Assembly (NCBI RefSeq): GCF_001074975.1
Contig: NZ_JUUO01000111.1
Location: 1-36,418 of the forward strand
DNA length: 36,418 bases
Direction: 5' to 3'
Origin: Streptococcus pseudopneumoniae
Lineage (GTDB): Bacteria; Bacillota; Bacilli; Lactobacillales; Streptococcaceae
Shown here: in pieces, positions 9,208-18,737 of the stretch
Layout of the letters: every line of letters begins with the position of its first letter
How positions within the stretch are numbered: position 1 is the first letter of the stretch
Made by a program: the position numbers and the translations under genes
The notes under the pieces: generated by a model
What the model was told of the DNA's origin: nothing
The model's input: the letters and a program-made list of their open reading frames with translations, nothing else
The model's database searches: none

Positions 9208-9722
9208 TAATTCTTGAACAATTTCTGTCTTTCTTCTTTCTCTTTTTCCTCCTTCAATCGGAGTTCTCTTAACTTTTTTAGGATGGCATTCTCCGCTCTC
9301 AGGTACTCATTTTCTGCTTGAAGACGTTCTAATTCTGTCCTCTCTTCAGGTCTCTTTTTTGGCTTACGTCCCATTTTAGGTACTCTCCCTCTTGTTTTCT
9401 CAACAATAGTATACCCGTTTTTCTTGTATTGCGCTAGCCAGTTAAGAAGTATCGTACGACTTGGGAGGCCGTATTCAAGAGAAACTCTATCTTTAGTCCA
9501 GCCTTCATGTAAGACTTTATGAATCATTTCTTGTTTTAAATCAGGAGAATAGTAACGATTTTTTCCTTTTTTGACGAACTCTATTCCGTAACGATCAATC
9601 AATTTAATCATGTACCTAATATTAGAATTGTTTATCCCAAATTTATTTGAAAGCTTCTCTAAGCTATATCCTTGTTTTCTAAGTTCATAGATCTGAACTT
9701 TATCATCATAAGTTAATTTCAT
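9207..9722 (-). CDS. IS150-like transposase OrfA
   Basis: This protein of 171 residues has two helix-turn-helix-like units (residues ~1-50 and ~60-110), a basic linker ([11 protein letters not shown]) and a leucine-zipper-like coiled coil ([19 protein letters not shown]). An A6G slippery run (CTA AAA AAG) within the zipper is the usual IS3-family site for the -1 shift into OrfB; the shifted frame is open to OrfB. I start at the ATG at 9722 (MKLTYDDK). The longer frame from 9779 runs out through the inverted repeat. The gene looks intact. Confidence 0.88.
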   Translation of the reverse strand: MKLTYDDKVQIYELRKQGYSLEKLSNKFGINNSNIRYMIKLIDRYGIEFVKKGKNRYYSPDLKQEMIHKVLHEGWTKDRVSLEYGLPSRTILLNWLAQYKKNGYTIVEKTRGRVPKMGRKPKKRPEERTELERLQAENEYLRAENAILKKLRELRLKEEKEKEERQKLFKN

Positions 9723-9732
9723 AATAAAAATA

Positions 9733-9769
9733 CCCCAAAAGTTAGACAGAAAAAATCTAACTTTTGGGG
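9733..9769. repeat. Hairpin in front of orfA, copy A
   Basis: The terminal repeat is followed by an inverted second copy of itself (14-bp arms, 9733-9746 and 9756-9769) ending just before the orfA start. Copy B has the same arrangement, so it is part of the element. In RNA it would form a stable stem near the orfA start. Confidence 0.8.
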
Positions 9770-9815
9770 TGCAGTTCATTCACTAAATTACCGTTTTTTA
9801 TTTGAATTCTATTAA

Positions 9816-9959
9816 CTACCTATTACTATTAATTACCCTGAGGCCATCGTTTATAAATTGACCCAAAACGTCAAGTCCGTTATAAATAAAGAGTCCTAAA
9901 ATTATAGATGAAATAATAATACTTGCACAAATAAAATATGTACGTTTTTTTTCATTCAT
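9816..9959 (-). CDS. Small membrane peptide, 47 residues
   Basis: A 47-codon frame starts at the ATG at 9959 and ends at TAG. It begins MNEKKRTYF, then a hydrophobic membrane segment (about residues 9-26, rich in Ile and Ser), then a tail NGLDVLGQFINDGLRVINSNR that could be amphipathic. A strong AGGAGGT lies upstream, 30 bp after the stop of the secreted-protein gene, so the two are likely one operon. I do not recognise the family. A membrane partner or immunity-type role is only a guess from position. Confidence 0.6.
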   Translation of the reverse strand: MNEKKRTYFICASIIISSIILGLFIYNGLDVLGQFINDGLRVINSNR

Positions 9960-9989
9960 AATATCGACTACCTCCTAAGTTAGTATAGA

Positions 9990-10649
9990 CTAATAGTTGT
10001 ATAGACTAATAGTTCCGTTTTGATTAAATGGAACTCTATAATATGATGTACCTCCAATAGTACCTCCAAATGTAAATCCAGCTCCTAACAACTCTGCTTT
10101 AACTTGAGCTGAACCACTACTGTTTATAGCTGCTGTTAAAGTACCATTATAAGCATACTTTATACTTGTTGTGGGGTATCCTTTTGGAGACCAAACATCA
10201 ACGTTTTGTCCTTCAATATATGTGTTTGTAATAGAATTTGTTATTCCTAAGTAATAACCTTGAACTGAGTTAATCTGACGGAAAGAACCCTCATTATATA
10301 ATTCAATGTTTACACTTAATTGAACTGTAGTTCTAGCAAATGTTGCACTTCTTTTTAATGTGTGTGAAGTAACTGTAGATCGAGAGAGATCTGGAATAAA
10401 TTCAATAGTTTCAACAACCTTTCCAGTATCACTATCAATAACAGTTGCAACTTCGTTGAATCCTGATTTCGAATATACTACTTCTGGATTAGGGATATTG
10501 TAATCCTCAACAGTAAATTGCAGTTCGTTGAATTTTATAACAAGGTCATTAGTGGTATCGGCGTTTACAGAAATAGGCAAATAAAACAATGCTAAACAAC
10601 TAAATAATAGAGTAATTAGTATTTTTTCATGATAATGATCACCTACCAT
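9990..10649 (-). CDS. Secreted protein of unknown function, start region frame-shifted or unusual
   Basis: This frame of 219 codons carries a signal peptide: hydrophobic ILITLLFSCLALFYL, then PISVNA, with likely cleavage before DTTND. The mature ~190 residues are rich in Thr, Ser, Asn and Gly with alternating hydrophobic residues, suggesting beta strands, and end NGTISLYNY. There is no Cys, LPXTG or other anchor, so it is probably released. The start is odd. The best-placed ribosome site, AGGTGAT, points to the ATG at 10630, but that frame reads MKKY and stops. One more A in the A6 run would give MKKILITLLF, a textbook signal peptide. As written, translation needs the ATG at 10649 with a weak site. 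I do not recognise the family. Confidence 0.6.
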   Translation of the reverse strand: MVGDHYHEKILITLLFSCLALFYLPISVNADTTNDLVIKFNELQFTVEDYNIPNPEVVYSKSGFNEVATVIDSDTGKVVETIEFIPDLSRSTVTSHTLKRSATFARTTVQLSVNIELYNEGSFRQINSVQGYYLGITNSITNTYIEGQNVDVWSPKGYPTTSIKYAYNGTLTAAINSSGSAQVKAELLGAGFTFGGTIGGTSYYRVPFNQNGTISLYNY

Positions 10650-10684
10650 TCTTTCATAACTAAGTTGGATATTAAGGGTTGATA

Positions 10685-10690
10685 ATTATA
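10685..10690 (-). promoter_or_regulatory. Possible -10 for the secreted-protein operon
   Basis: TATAAT on the minus strand lies 35 bases before the ATG at 10649. I see no good -35 at the right distance, so this is tentative. Confidence 0.35.
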
Positions 10691-10756
10691 GTTTGTACAT
10701 TGGAATCATCTGCTTTCTTATAGGAATATTAATTGAATAAGGCAATTTCTTTTTAT

Positions 10757-10785
10757 TTGTATTCGCTTACATTTTATCATATAAT
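10757..10785 (+). promoter_or_regulatory. Promoter of small-protein cassette copy 2
   Basis: The -35 is TTGTAT (10757-10762) and the -10 is TATAAT (10780-10785), with a 17-bp spacer. It faces away from the secreted-protein operon. Confidence 0.65.
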
Positions 10786-10804
10786 GTTATTGTAGTCAAG
10801 AAAA

Positions 10805-11020
10805 ATGTGCTATTATGTTAAAAAATATTTTTCAAAATATAAATGGACGGATTTATTTTGGATTTTATTTATCATTTTGACCTGCCTCTTGGCGGGTAAT
10901 GATACTCTTTTCCCCCTTACCCATCAAGAAATCTCTTATCATGGGTGCTTATTTGGAATTACACTTGCATTATATCACTTGCTGTTTATTGATAAGTTTG
11001 TTATCTCGAATCGAAAATAA
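10805..11020 (+). CDS. Small membrane protein, cassette copy 2, first gene
   Basis: The paralogue of the 68-residue protein at 8150, read here as 71 residues (start MCYYVKKYFSKYKW). The two-segment membrane layout and the THQEISYHG loop are conserved; 60 of 66 aligned residues agree. The ATG that corresponds to the copy 1 start (10815) is out of frame here, because one base is missing between that ATG and the frame, next to an A6 run. The ORF stays open only through the upstream ATG at 10805, which has a poor ribosome site (AAGAAAA). It may be weakly expressed or silenced. Function unknown. Confidence 0.55.
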   Translation: MCYYVKKYFSKYKWTDLFWILFIILTCLLAGNDTLFPLTHQEISYHGCLFGITLALYHLLFIDKFVISNRK

Positions 11021-11075
11021 AGATTAGGACTATGCTTGACTGCCTACTTTTAGGATTGATTTTGGAGGGAGGATT

Positions 11076-11246
11076 TTGTCTCTATTATTTATTATTTTAA
11101 ATTTGTTTATCTTGTACAAGATCTATTCTTTGAGGCGGGAAAAATCGAAATACTTGATTTATACGGCCTATATCATATTTGGGGTAAATTTAATATATGG
11201 TATTCAATGGTTATTAAAAGAACTAGTTTCCAATATTTCCACTTAA
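11076..11246 (+). CDS. Small membrane protein, cassette copy 2, second gene
   Basis: 56 codons from a TTG start at 11076, with GGAGGGAGG directly upstream, a better ribosome site than in copy 1. The GTG alternative of copy 1 is GGG here, which favours TTG as the real start in both. The product matches copy 1 except for a few mostly conservative changes (V/I, L/I, V/L, C/W, K/N), and frame and stop are kept. Two hydrophobic segments flank the basic stretch SLRREKSKYL. Function unknown. Confidence 0.62.
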   Translation: MSLLFIILNLFILYKIYSLRREKSKYLIYTAYIIFGVNLIYGIQWLLKELVSNIST

Positions 11247-11279
11247 TGTGTATAGCAACTCCAGCGATTTTGGCATAAC

Positions 11280-11325
11280 AAAACGCATAAGATTAAGGTT
11301 TTTGTACCTGTTCTTATGCGTTTTT
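11280..11325. terminator. Bidirectional terminator between cassette copy 2 and rlmA
   Basis: AAAACGCATAAGA pairs with TCTTATGCGTTTT (13 bp), with an inner AGGT/ACCT stem, followed by T on the plus strand. It serves the cassette and probably the convergent rlmA. Copy 1 keeps only the left arm. Confidence 0.88.
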
Positions 11326-11373
11326 GTAATATTGAAGATTTTCGGTAAGTTGTCTGCTTTTGGGAAGTCTAGT

Positions 11374-12222
11374 TTAGAATGCTCTCCCAACCATAATCTC
11401 TGCTTCGATGGTAATCTCTGTCAGTTGGTTCCAATCAATCTTGCTTTGGTCAACGTGAAAGAGGAGGGGTGTCATGCTGAGTAAAGCTTGTCTTTGCTCT
11501 ACTGTAATGGATTTGGTCAGGGAAGCAGTCTGGATAGATTGGATGCTGAAATGTTCCTGGAAATGTTCCTTGATATCTTGGTTAGAATAGTCCTTCTTTG
11601 TCAGCTGGTCTTGTACCTTCTGACGGATTTCCTTGAGGTGGTCTTCAGTCGGGATGACCTTGATTAAGATACCATCTTTTGATAAAACTCGTTGAAATTC
11701 TCCATAATTTGCAGGTGAGAAGATATCAAGAAGGATATCCATGCTAGTGTTTTTTATAGGAAGGCGAGCTAGGTCACCGACAAACCAATTGACTGCCCAG
11801 TTGGGTTCACTCTTGGCAGCGATTTGGACCGAGTCTTTTGAAATGTCAAAGGCATAGAAGATCTTGTCGGGATTCGCTTCTTGGAGTTTACGAGAGTAGA
11901 AGCCCTCGCCACAGCCGATATCCAAGACTGTTTTTGCGGATGGTTTAGTGGCTAGTAAGTCGGAGACACCTTCTAAAATAGCCTGATAAAATCCAGCTTC
12001 TAGGATTTGTTGGCGATTTTGGAAATTTTCCTTGTCGTAGTTGGCTGATTGCTTGATTTGTGGTGCTAGATTGATATAGCCGAATTTTGCTAGGTCAAAA
12101 GAATGGCGATTGGTGCACTTGAGACTAGATTCTACCAAGGTCAAGTTTTCTTGGCAGACGGGGCAGGCAAAGGCACTAGCAGAAGCAAAGCGCTGGAGTT
12201 TAGGTTTGAGGTTTGTATTCAT
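11374..12222 (-). CDS. rlmA: 23S rRNA (guanine-N1) methyltransferase RlmA(II)
   Basis: This is a 282-residue SAM-dependent enzyme. The N-terminal zinc site is Cys20, Cys23, Cys36 and His40. The SAM motif is VLDIGCGEGFY, with DIS downstream for the ribose. The family methylates a hairpin-35 guanine of 23S rRNA; in Gram-positives such as pneumococcus the target is G748, near the macrolide tunnel, and loss affects telithromycin response. The ATG at 12222 has no ribosome-binding site; it lies six bases after an extended -10, so the message may be leaderless. It stands alone and converges with the cassette. Confidence 0.88.
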   Translation of the reverse strand: MNTNLKPKLQRFASASAFACPVCQENLTLVESSLKCTNRHSFDLAKFGYINLAPQIKQSANYDKENFQNRQQILEAGFYQAILEGVSDLLATKPSAKTVLDIGCGEGFYSRKLQEANPDKIFYAFDISKDSVQIAAKSEPNWAVNWFVGDLARLPIKNTSMDILLDIFSPANYGEFQRVLSKDGILIKVIPTEDHLKEIRQKVQDQLTKKDYSNQDIKEHFQEHFSIQSIQTASLTKSITVEQRQALLSMTPLLFHVDQSKIDWNQLTEITIEAEIMVGRAF

Positions 12223-12228
12223 AGTTTA

Positions 12229-12257
12229 AGTGTATCAAAAGAGGCAAATGAAAGCAA
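12229..12257 (-). promoter_or_regulatory. rlmA promoter, giving a leaderless message
   Basis: On the minus strand the -35 is TTGCTT (12252-12257) and the -10 is TACACT (12229-12234) with TG one base upstream, spacer 17. The predicted start coincides with the A of the rlmA ATG. Confidence 0.65.
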
Positions 12258-12323
12258 CTTTAGGAATAAGTAGATGGGAGATTCAGTAGAAATAAAACTA
12301 ATTCTCCAATTTATGGAATGAAA

Positions 12324-12352
12324 TTGCTTTTATATCTAAATTGCTATATAAT
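12324..12352 (+). promoter_or_regulatory. Promoter of the small protein/P-type ATPase operon
   Basis: The -35 is TTGCTT (12324-12329) and the -10 is TATAAT (12347-12352), with a 17-bp spacer. I see no metal-regulator palindrome beside it. Confidence 0.78.
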
Positions 12353-12373
12353 AATGATAAGGAGGAAATAAGT

Positions 12374-12652
12374 ATGTTAAAAGAAGTACTAACCGTTGCA
12401 AAAGTTGCGAAAAAATCATCACTCTTTTTGGGTGGTGTCGCATTTGGTACCCTTGGTTTGAAAATCTTAGCAAGTAAGGAAGCTAAAAAAGGTTATTCTA
12501 AAGCTTTGGCTAAGGCTTACAAGTTGAAAGACGGGCTAGATGCATCTGTTTCTGTTGTGAAACAACATGGAGACGATGTCTTGCAAGATGCCAAATATTT
12601 GTACGAGCAAGAGAAAAAAGAAGAGCAATTAGATAGCCTTATAGGAGAATAA
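12374..12652 (+). CDS. Small DUF6110-type protein beside the P-type ATPase
   Basis: This is a 92-residue protein. A short hydrophobic Gly-rich segment (SSLFLGGVAFGTLGLKILA, ~residues 15-33) is followed by a Lys/Ala-rich helical region and an acidic Glu/Lys tail, like YtxH-type membrane-tethered helices. I start at the ATG at 12374, which has AAGGAGG; the ATG at 12341 lies within the promoter. It ends one base before the ATPase ATG, so they are translationally close. Small proteins like this recur next to this type of ATPase in streptococci, and a helper role is plausible. The DUF number is from memory. Confidence 0.75.
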   Translation: MLKEVLTVAKVAKKSSLFLGGVAFGTLGLKILASKEAKKGYSKALAKAYKLKDGLDASVSVVKQHGDDVLQDAKYLYEQEKKEEQLDSLIGE

Positions 12653-12653
12653 T

Positions 12654-14714
12654 ATGTCTTTTAAAGTGCTACATAGAGGATACCAACATATCCGACTATC
12701 ATCTTCTTTTTCACTCACCTTGGATATTCAAGACTATCTTCGTTCCTTGGCGAGAGATGAAAAGGGGATTGAGTCTATCCAGTTTTACATGGATCAACAG
12801 CACTTTACTCTACGCATAAAAGAAGGCTTTTCTGTATTAGATAATGCAGAAGCCTTTTTAAAAAGAATTGATAAAGGGAAAGTTTCTGAGTTGATGACTC
12901 TTCCCATTCGTAGAGAAGAGAGTGCTTATTCTATTGTTTCAGGTGCAGCGATTAAGCGTATACTTTTTCGTAGTTTTGTGCCGTATCCTATTCGCTATAT
13001 ATGGACTTGTTATCAGGCTTTTGGCTATATTAGAGAAGCCTATCAAACACTAGCGCGTAAGGAACTAACGATGGAGGTCTTGGACTGTTCGGCGATTTTA
13101 TTGTCCTTGTTTATGAACCAATCCAAGACAGCTAGCAATATCATGTTTATGCTTGATTTGGGGAATCATTTAGATCAGTGGTCCTTGAAAAAAACTGCAA
13201 CAGATTTAGAACAGAGTCTTCTTGCAAAAGAGAGCGATGTATTCCTAGTACAGGGCGATACGGTTGTTAGTATCAAGAGTTCCGATGTTCAAATAGGAGA
13301 TGTCTTGGTCCTATCTCAAGGAAATGAAATTCTGTTTGATGGACAAGTAGTTTCAGGTTTAGGTATGGTCAACGAAAGTTCCTTGACGGGAGAGAGTTTT
13401 CCAGTTGAAAAAAGAGAGTCTGATTTGGTTTGTGCAAATACAGTATTAGAAACTGGAGAGTTACGCATTCGTGTAACCGATAATCAGATGAACAGCCGGG
13501 TTTTACAACTGATTGAGTTGATGAAGAAATCTGAAGAAAACAAGAAAACGAAACAACGCTATTTCATCAAGATGGCGGACAAGGTCGTCAAATATAATTT
13601 CTTGGGTGCTGGGCTGACTTACCTATTGACAGGTTCTTTTTCTAAGGCTATCTCTTTTCTATTGGTCGATTTCTCCTGCGCTTTGAAAATCTCTACTCCT
13701 GTAGCTTATTTGACAGCTATCAAGGAGGGGTTGAACCGTGAAATGGTGATTAAGGATGGAGATGTTCTGGAGAAATATCTGGAAGTCGATACTTTCTTGT
13801 TTGATAAGACGGGGACAATCACAACTAGCTATCCGATAGTTGAAAAGGTGTTACCTTTTGGAGACTATAGTGAGGAAGATATTCTCAGAATCAGTGCCTG
13901 TCTTGAGGAACACATTTATCATCCTATTGCTAATGCTATCGTCAAGCAAGCTGAGATAGAGGGAATTGAACATGAGGAAATGCATGGGAAACTCCAATAT
14001 ATCGCAAGCAAGGGGATTAAATCTCATATAGATGGGCAACCAGTTCTTATTGGGAATTATGTTTTGATGCAGGATGAGCAAATTCATATCAGTTCAGAAC
14101 AAAATGCTTTAATTGAAGAGTACAAGAGTCACTACAATCTCTTATTCTTGGCTTATCAGAATGAATTGATTGGAATGTTCTGTATTCATACTCCTTTGAG
14201 AAAAGAAGCAAAAGCAGCCTTGGAGAAACTTAAGGCACAAGGGAAAAAATTGATTCTGGCAACAGGGGACACCTTGGTTAGGACAGAGGAATTAGTTAAA
14301 GATTTGCCCTTTGATCAGGTCTATACAGACTTGAAACCTGATGGGAAATTCGAGTTAGTAGAGGAACTACAGAAAGCAGGTCACACTATTTTGATGGTTG
14401 GAGATGGCTTGAATGACTCAGCTGCTCTAACCCTATCAGATATCGGTGTGGTGATGAATGAGAGTGCAGATATTTCTAAGCAGATGAGCGATATATTATT
14501 GTTAGATAATCGTTTGGATTTCTTCCAAGAGTTGGATTGGCTATCATCATCTTTGCAAACACTCATCAAGAAGAATATTCAAGATACCGTTGTCGTAAAT
14601 AGTAGTTTGATTGGCTTTGGCTTGTTTAACTGGCTCAGCCCTTCAAATCTTTCTATCTTACATAATCTAACAACCTTACGCATTGTACTGCGTAGCCTGT
14701 CTATTAAGGGATAG
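12654..14714 (+). CDS. P1B-like heavy-metal P-type ATPase with altered metal motif
   Basis: 686 residues. All core ATPase motifs are present: TGES at 245-248, phosphorylated Asp384 in DKTGT, the P1B-type HP pair at 423-424, and GDGLND at 583-588. The first ~85 residues look like a degenerate HMA-type fold without CxxC. The membrane motif that is normally CPC reads FSC (340-342) and continues ALKISTP, so the usual proline and first cysteine are missing. Substrate is therefore uncertain; it may carry a metal or another ligand outward. It shares the promoter at 12324 with the small protein and ends in a shared terminator. Confidence 0.88.
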   Translation: MSFKVLHRGYQHIRLSSSFSLTLDIQDYLRSLARDEKGIESIQFYMDQQHFTLRIKEGFSVLDNAEAFLKRIDKGKVSELMTLPIRREESAYSIVSGAAIKRILFRSFVPYPIRYIWTCYQAFGYIREAYQTLARKELTMEVLDCSAILLSLFMNQSKTASNIMFMLDLGNHLDQWSLKKTATDLEQSLLAKESDVFLVQGDTVVSIKSSDVQIGDVLVLSQGNEILFDGQVVSGLGMVNESSLTGESFPVEKRESDLVCANTVLETGELRIRVTDNQMNSRVLQLIELMKKSEENKKTKQRYFIKMADKVVKYNFLGAGLTYLLTGSFSKAISFLLVDFSCALKISTPVAYLTAIKEGLNREMVIKDGDVLEKYLEVDTFLFDKTGTITTSYPIVEKVLPFGDYSEEDILRISACLEEHIYHPIANAIVKQAEIEGIEHEEMHGKLQYIASKGIKSHIDGQPVLIGNYVLMQDEQIHISSEQNALIEEYKSHYNLLFLAYQNELIGMFCIHTPLRKEAKAALEKLKAQGKKLILATGDTLVRTEELVKDLPFDQVYTDLKPDGKFELVEELQKAGHTILMVGDGLNDSAALTLSDIGVVMNESADISKQMSDILLLDNRLDFFQELDWLSSSLQTLIKKNIQDTVVVNSSLIGFGLFNWLSPSNLSILHNLTTLRIVLRSLSIKG

Positions 14715-14732
14715 GTGGGGACTATTCACAGC

Positions 14733-14771
14733 AAAAAGGAGTTACCTTTCTCGAGGGTAACTCCTTTTTTT
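14733..14771. terminator. Bidirectional terminator, ATPase operon and tyrS
   Basis: AAAAAGGAGTTACC and GGTAACTCCTTTTTTT form the stem, with A and T runs on the two sides, between the convergent ATPase gene and tyrS. Confidence 0.93.
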
Positions 14772-14791
14772 ATAGGTAAATGTTGAACAAT

Positions 14792-16048
14792 TTAGTAAGT
14801 CAATACAAAGTATTTTTTCTTACCACGACGGATAACAGTCAGTTCATTCTCTAACTTATCTGCGTCATTCAAGACATAGTCAAGGTCCTGAATACGGTCG
14901 CCGTTGACGTAGATAGCTCCGTTTTGGACGTCTTCACGGGCTTGGCGTTTGGAGTTAACCACACCAGATGAGACGAGAAGTTCTACGATATTGTGGTTTT
15001 CATCTGCTTGAACTTGGTAGTTTGGTACTCCACGAAGTCCTTGTTTGAGCTCTTTGACAGAAAGGTTTTTGATGTTTCCGGCAAAGAGTTGCTCGGTGAT
15101 GTTGAGGGCTTCTTTGTAAGCTTCTTCGCCGTGAACAAGTGTTACGACTTCACGAGCGAGGATTTTTTGTGCCGAGCGTTCGTGTGGTGCTGCTTCAAAT
15201 TGTTTGCGGATGTCTTCAATCTCATCCAGTGACAAGAAGGTAAAAATCTTCAAGAAGCGAACAGCGTCAGCGTCCATGACGTTCATCCAAAATTGGTACA
15301 TTTCGTATGGAGAAGTCTTTTCAGGATTGAGCCAAACTGCGTTTCCTTCTGATTTACCAAATTTCTTACCAGTTGCATCTGTAATCAGTGGAACAGTAAT
15401 TACGTGACCAGTCTTGTCAGCCTTACGACGAAGCAACTCAGTACCAGCTGTCATATTTCCCCATTGGTCTGATCCGCCGATTTGAAGGGTTACATTGTGT
15501 TCTTGGTTAAGGACAAAGAAGTCGTAACCTTGCATGATTTGGTAGGCAAACTCAGTGTATGAAATTCCTGTTTCAATTCGTTTTTTCACAGACTCCTTGC
15601 TCATCATGTAGTTGACAGTGAAGTATTTTCCGATATCACGGAGGAAGTCAATGAAGCTGATGCTGCCAAACCAGTCGTAGTTGTTGACCATGACAGCTTT
15701 ATTTTCACCATTTTCAAAATCAAGAAAGCGAGAAAGTTGTCCTTGGATAGACTTGACCCAGCCATCTACTGTGTCTTTTGTTTGGAGACTACGCTCAGCA
15801 TCTTTGAAGGACGGATCTCCGATGAGACCTGTAGCACCGCCAACGAGCGCATAAGGTTTGTGACCTGCTAACTGCAAGCGACGACTTGTCAAGATTGCGA
15901 CAAGGTGGCCTAGGTGGAGGCTGTCAGCAGTTGGATCGTAGCCAGTATAATAAGAAACTTGACCTTCTTCTAGGGCTTTACGCAAAGCTTCTTCATCAGT
16001 CGTTTGAAAAATCAAACCACGCTCTTTTAGCTCATCAAAAATGTGCAT
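14792..16048 (-). CDS. tyrS: Tyrosyl-tRNA synthetase
   Basis: A class I synthetase of 418 residues that charges tRNA-Tyr. The HIGH-type motif appears in [12 protein letters not shown], and the KMSKS-type motif as [14 protein letters not shown] lies in the catalytic part, and a C-terminal S4-like RNA-binding domain holds [15 protein letters not shown]. The start ATG at 16048 is preceded by AAAAGGAGAAAAG. Only about 130 bases separate it from the divergent pbp1b, and I find no T-box motif there. Control is therefore probably not by tRNA-sensing antitermination. Confidence 0.97.
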   Translation of the reverse strand: MHIFDELKERGLIFQTTDEEALRKALEEGQVSYYTGYDPTADSLHLGHLVAILTSRRLQLAGHKPYALVGGATGLIGDPSFKDAERSLQTKDTVDGWVKSIQGQLSRFLDFENGENKAVMVNNYDWFGSISFIDFLRDIGKYFTVNYMMSKESVKKRIETGISYTEFAYQIMQGYDFFVLNQEHNVTLQIGGSDQWGNMTAGTELLRRKADKTGHVITVPLITDATGKKFGKSEGNAVWLNPEKTSPYEMYQFWMNVMDADAVRFLKIFTFLSLDEIEDIRKQFEAAPHERSAQKILAREVVTLVHGEEAYKEALNITEQLFAGNIKNLSVKELKQGLRGVPNYQVQADENHNIVELLVSSGVVNSKRQAREDVQNGAIYVNGDRIQDLDYVLNDADKLENELTVIRRGKKKYFVLTY

Positions 16049-16085
16049 GTGTCTTTTCTCCTTTTTAAAAATATTGTTTCTAACT

Positions 16086-16094
16086 ATTGTATCA
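16086..16094 (-). promoter_or_regulatory. Possible extended -10 of tyrS
   Basis: On the minus strand TG-A-TACAAT lies 38 bases before the tyrS ATG. No good -35 is seen at 16-18 bp. Confidence 0.45.
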
Positions 16095-16143
16095 CAAACT
16101 CGGGCAATAGCCTAGCAGAATAGGGAAGAAAGTGGCTATTTTA

Positions 16144-18655
<2,512 letters not shown>

Positions 18656-18677
18656 GTTCTTTAAACTTTTCTAAATG

Positions 18678-18714
18678 AAGTGGCTAATCAATGGATTGCC
18701 ACTTTTTTCTTTTG
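18678..18714 (+). terminator. pbp1b terminator
   Basis: AAGTGGC and GCCACTT form the outer stem and AATC/GATT the inner one, with one bulged T and an AATG-type loop. TTTTCTTTT follows. It lies directly upstream of the next gene's promoter. Confidence 0.85.
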
Positions 18715-18725
18715 TCCTTTCGTGT

Positions 18726-18731
18726 TACAAT
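18726..18731 (+). promoter_or_regulatory. Extended -10 in front of the EamA gene, leaderless start
   Basis: TG-T-TACAAT ends six bases before the ATG at 18738, so transcription would begin at or next to the start codon. The -35 is weak. Confidence 0.5.
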
Positions 18732-18737
18732 AAAGGT

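Larger units (their letters stand above)
8646..9773 (-). mobile_element. IS3-family (IS150-like) element copy A, defective
   Basis: Terminal inverted repeats are TGACCCCAAAAAGTTAGA at the left edge and, on the other strand at the right edge, TGCACCCCAAAAGTTAGA. The element is read on the minus strand, orfA then orfB. orfB has lost 99 codons and also has an early stop, so it cannot move itself. I see no clear target-site duplication: the left flank matches the duplicated cassette but the right flank does not continue it. It may be related to the pneumococcal IS3-Spn1 type, but I cannot confirm the name. Confidence 0.88.
10768..11304 (+). repeat. Duplicated cassette, copy 2
   Basis: Direct-repeat partner of 8106-8640. 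It keeps both small genes and, unlike copy 1, the complete terminator at 11280-11325. Confidence 0.9.

Noticed and set aside
11248-11484. 78-codon plus-strand frame at the end of rlmA
   Set aside because: Runs through the bidirectional terminator and antisense to rlmA; no support.
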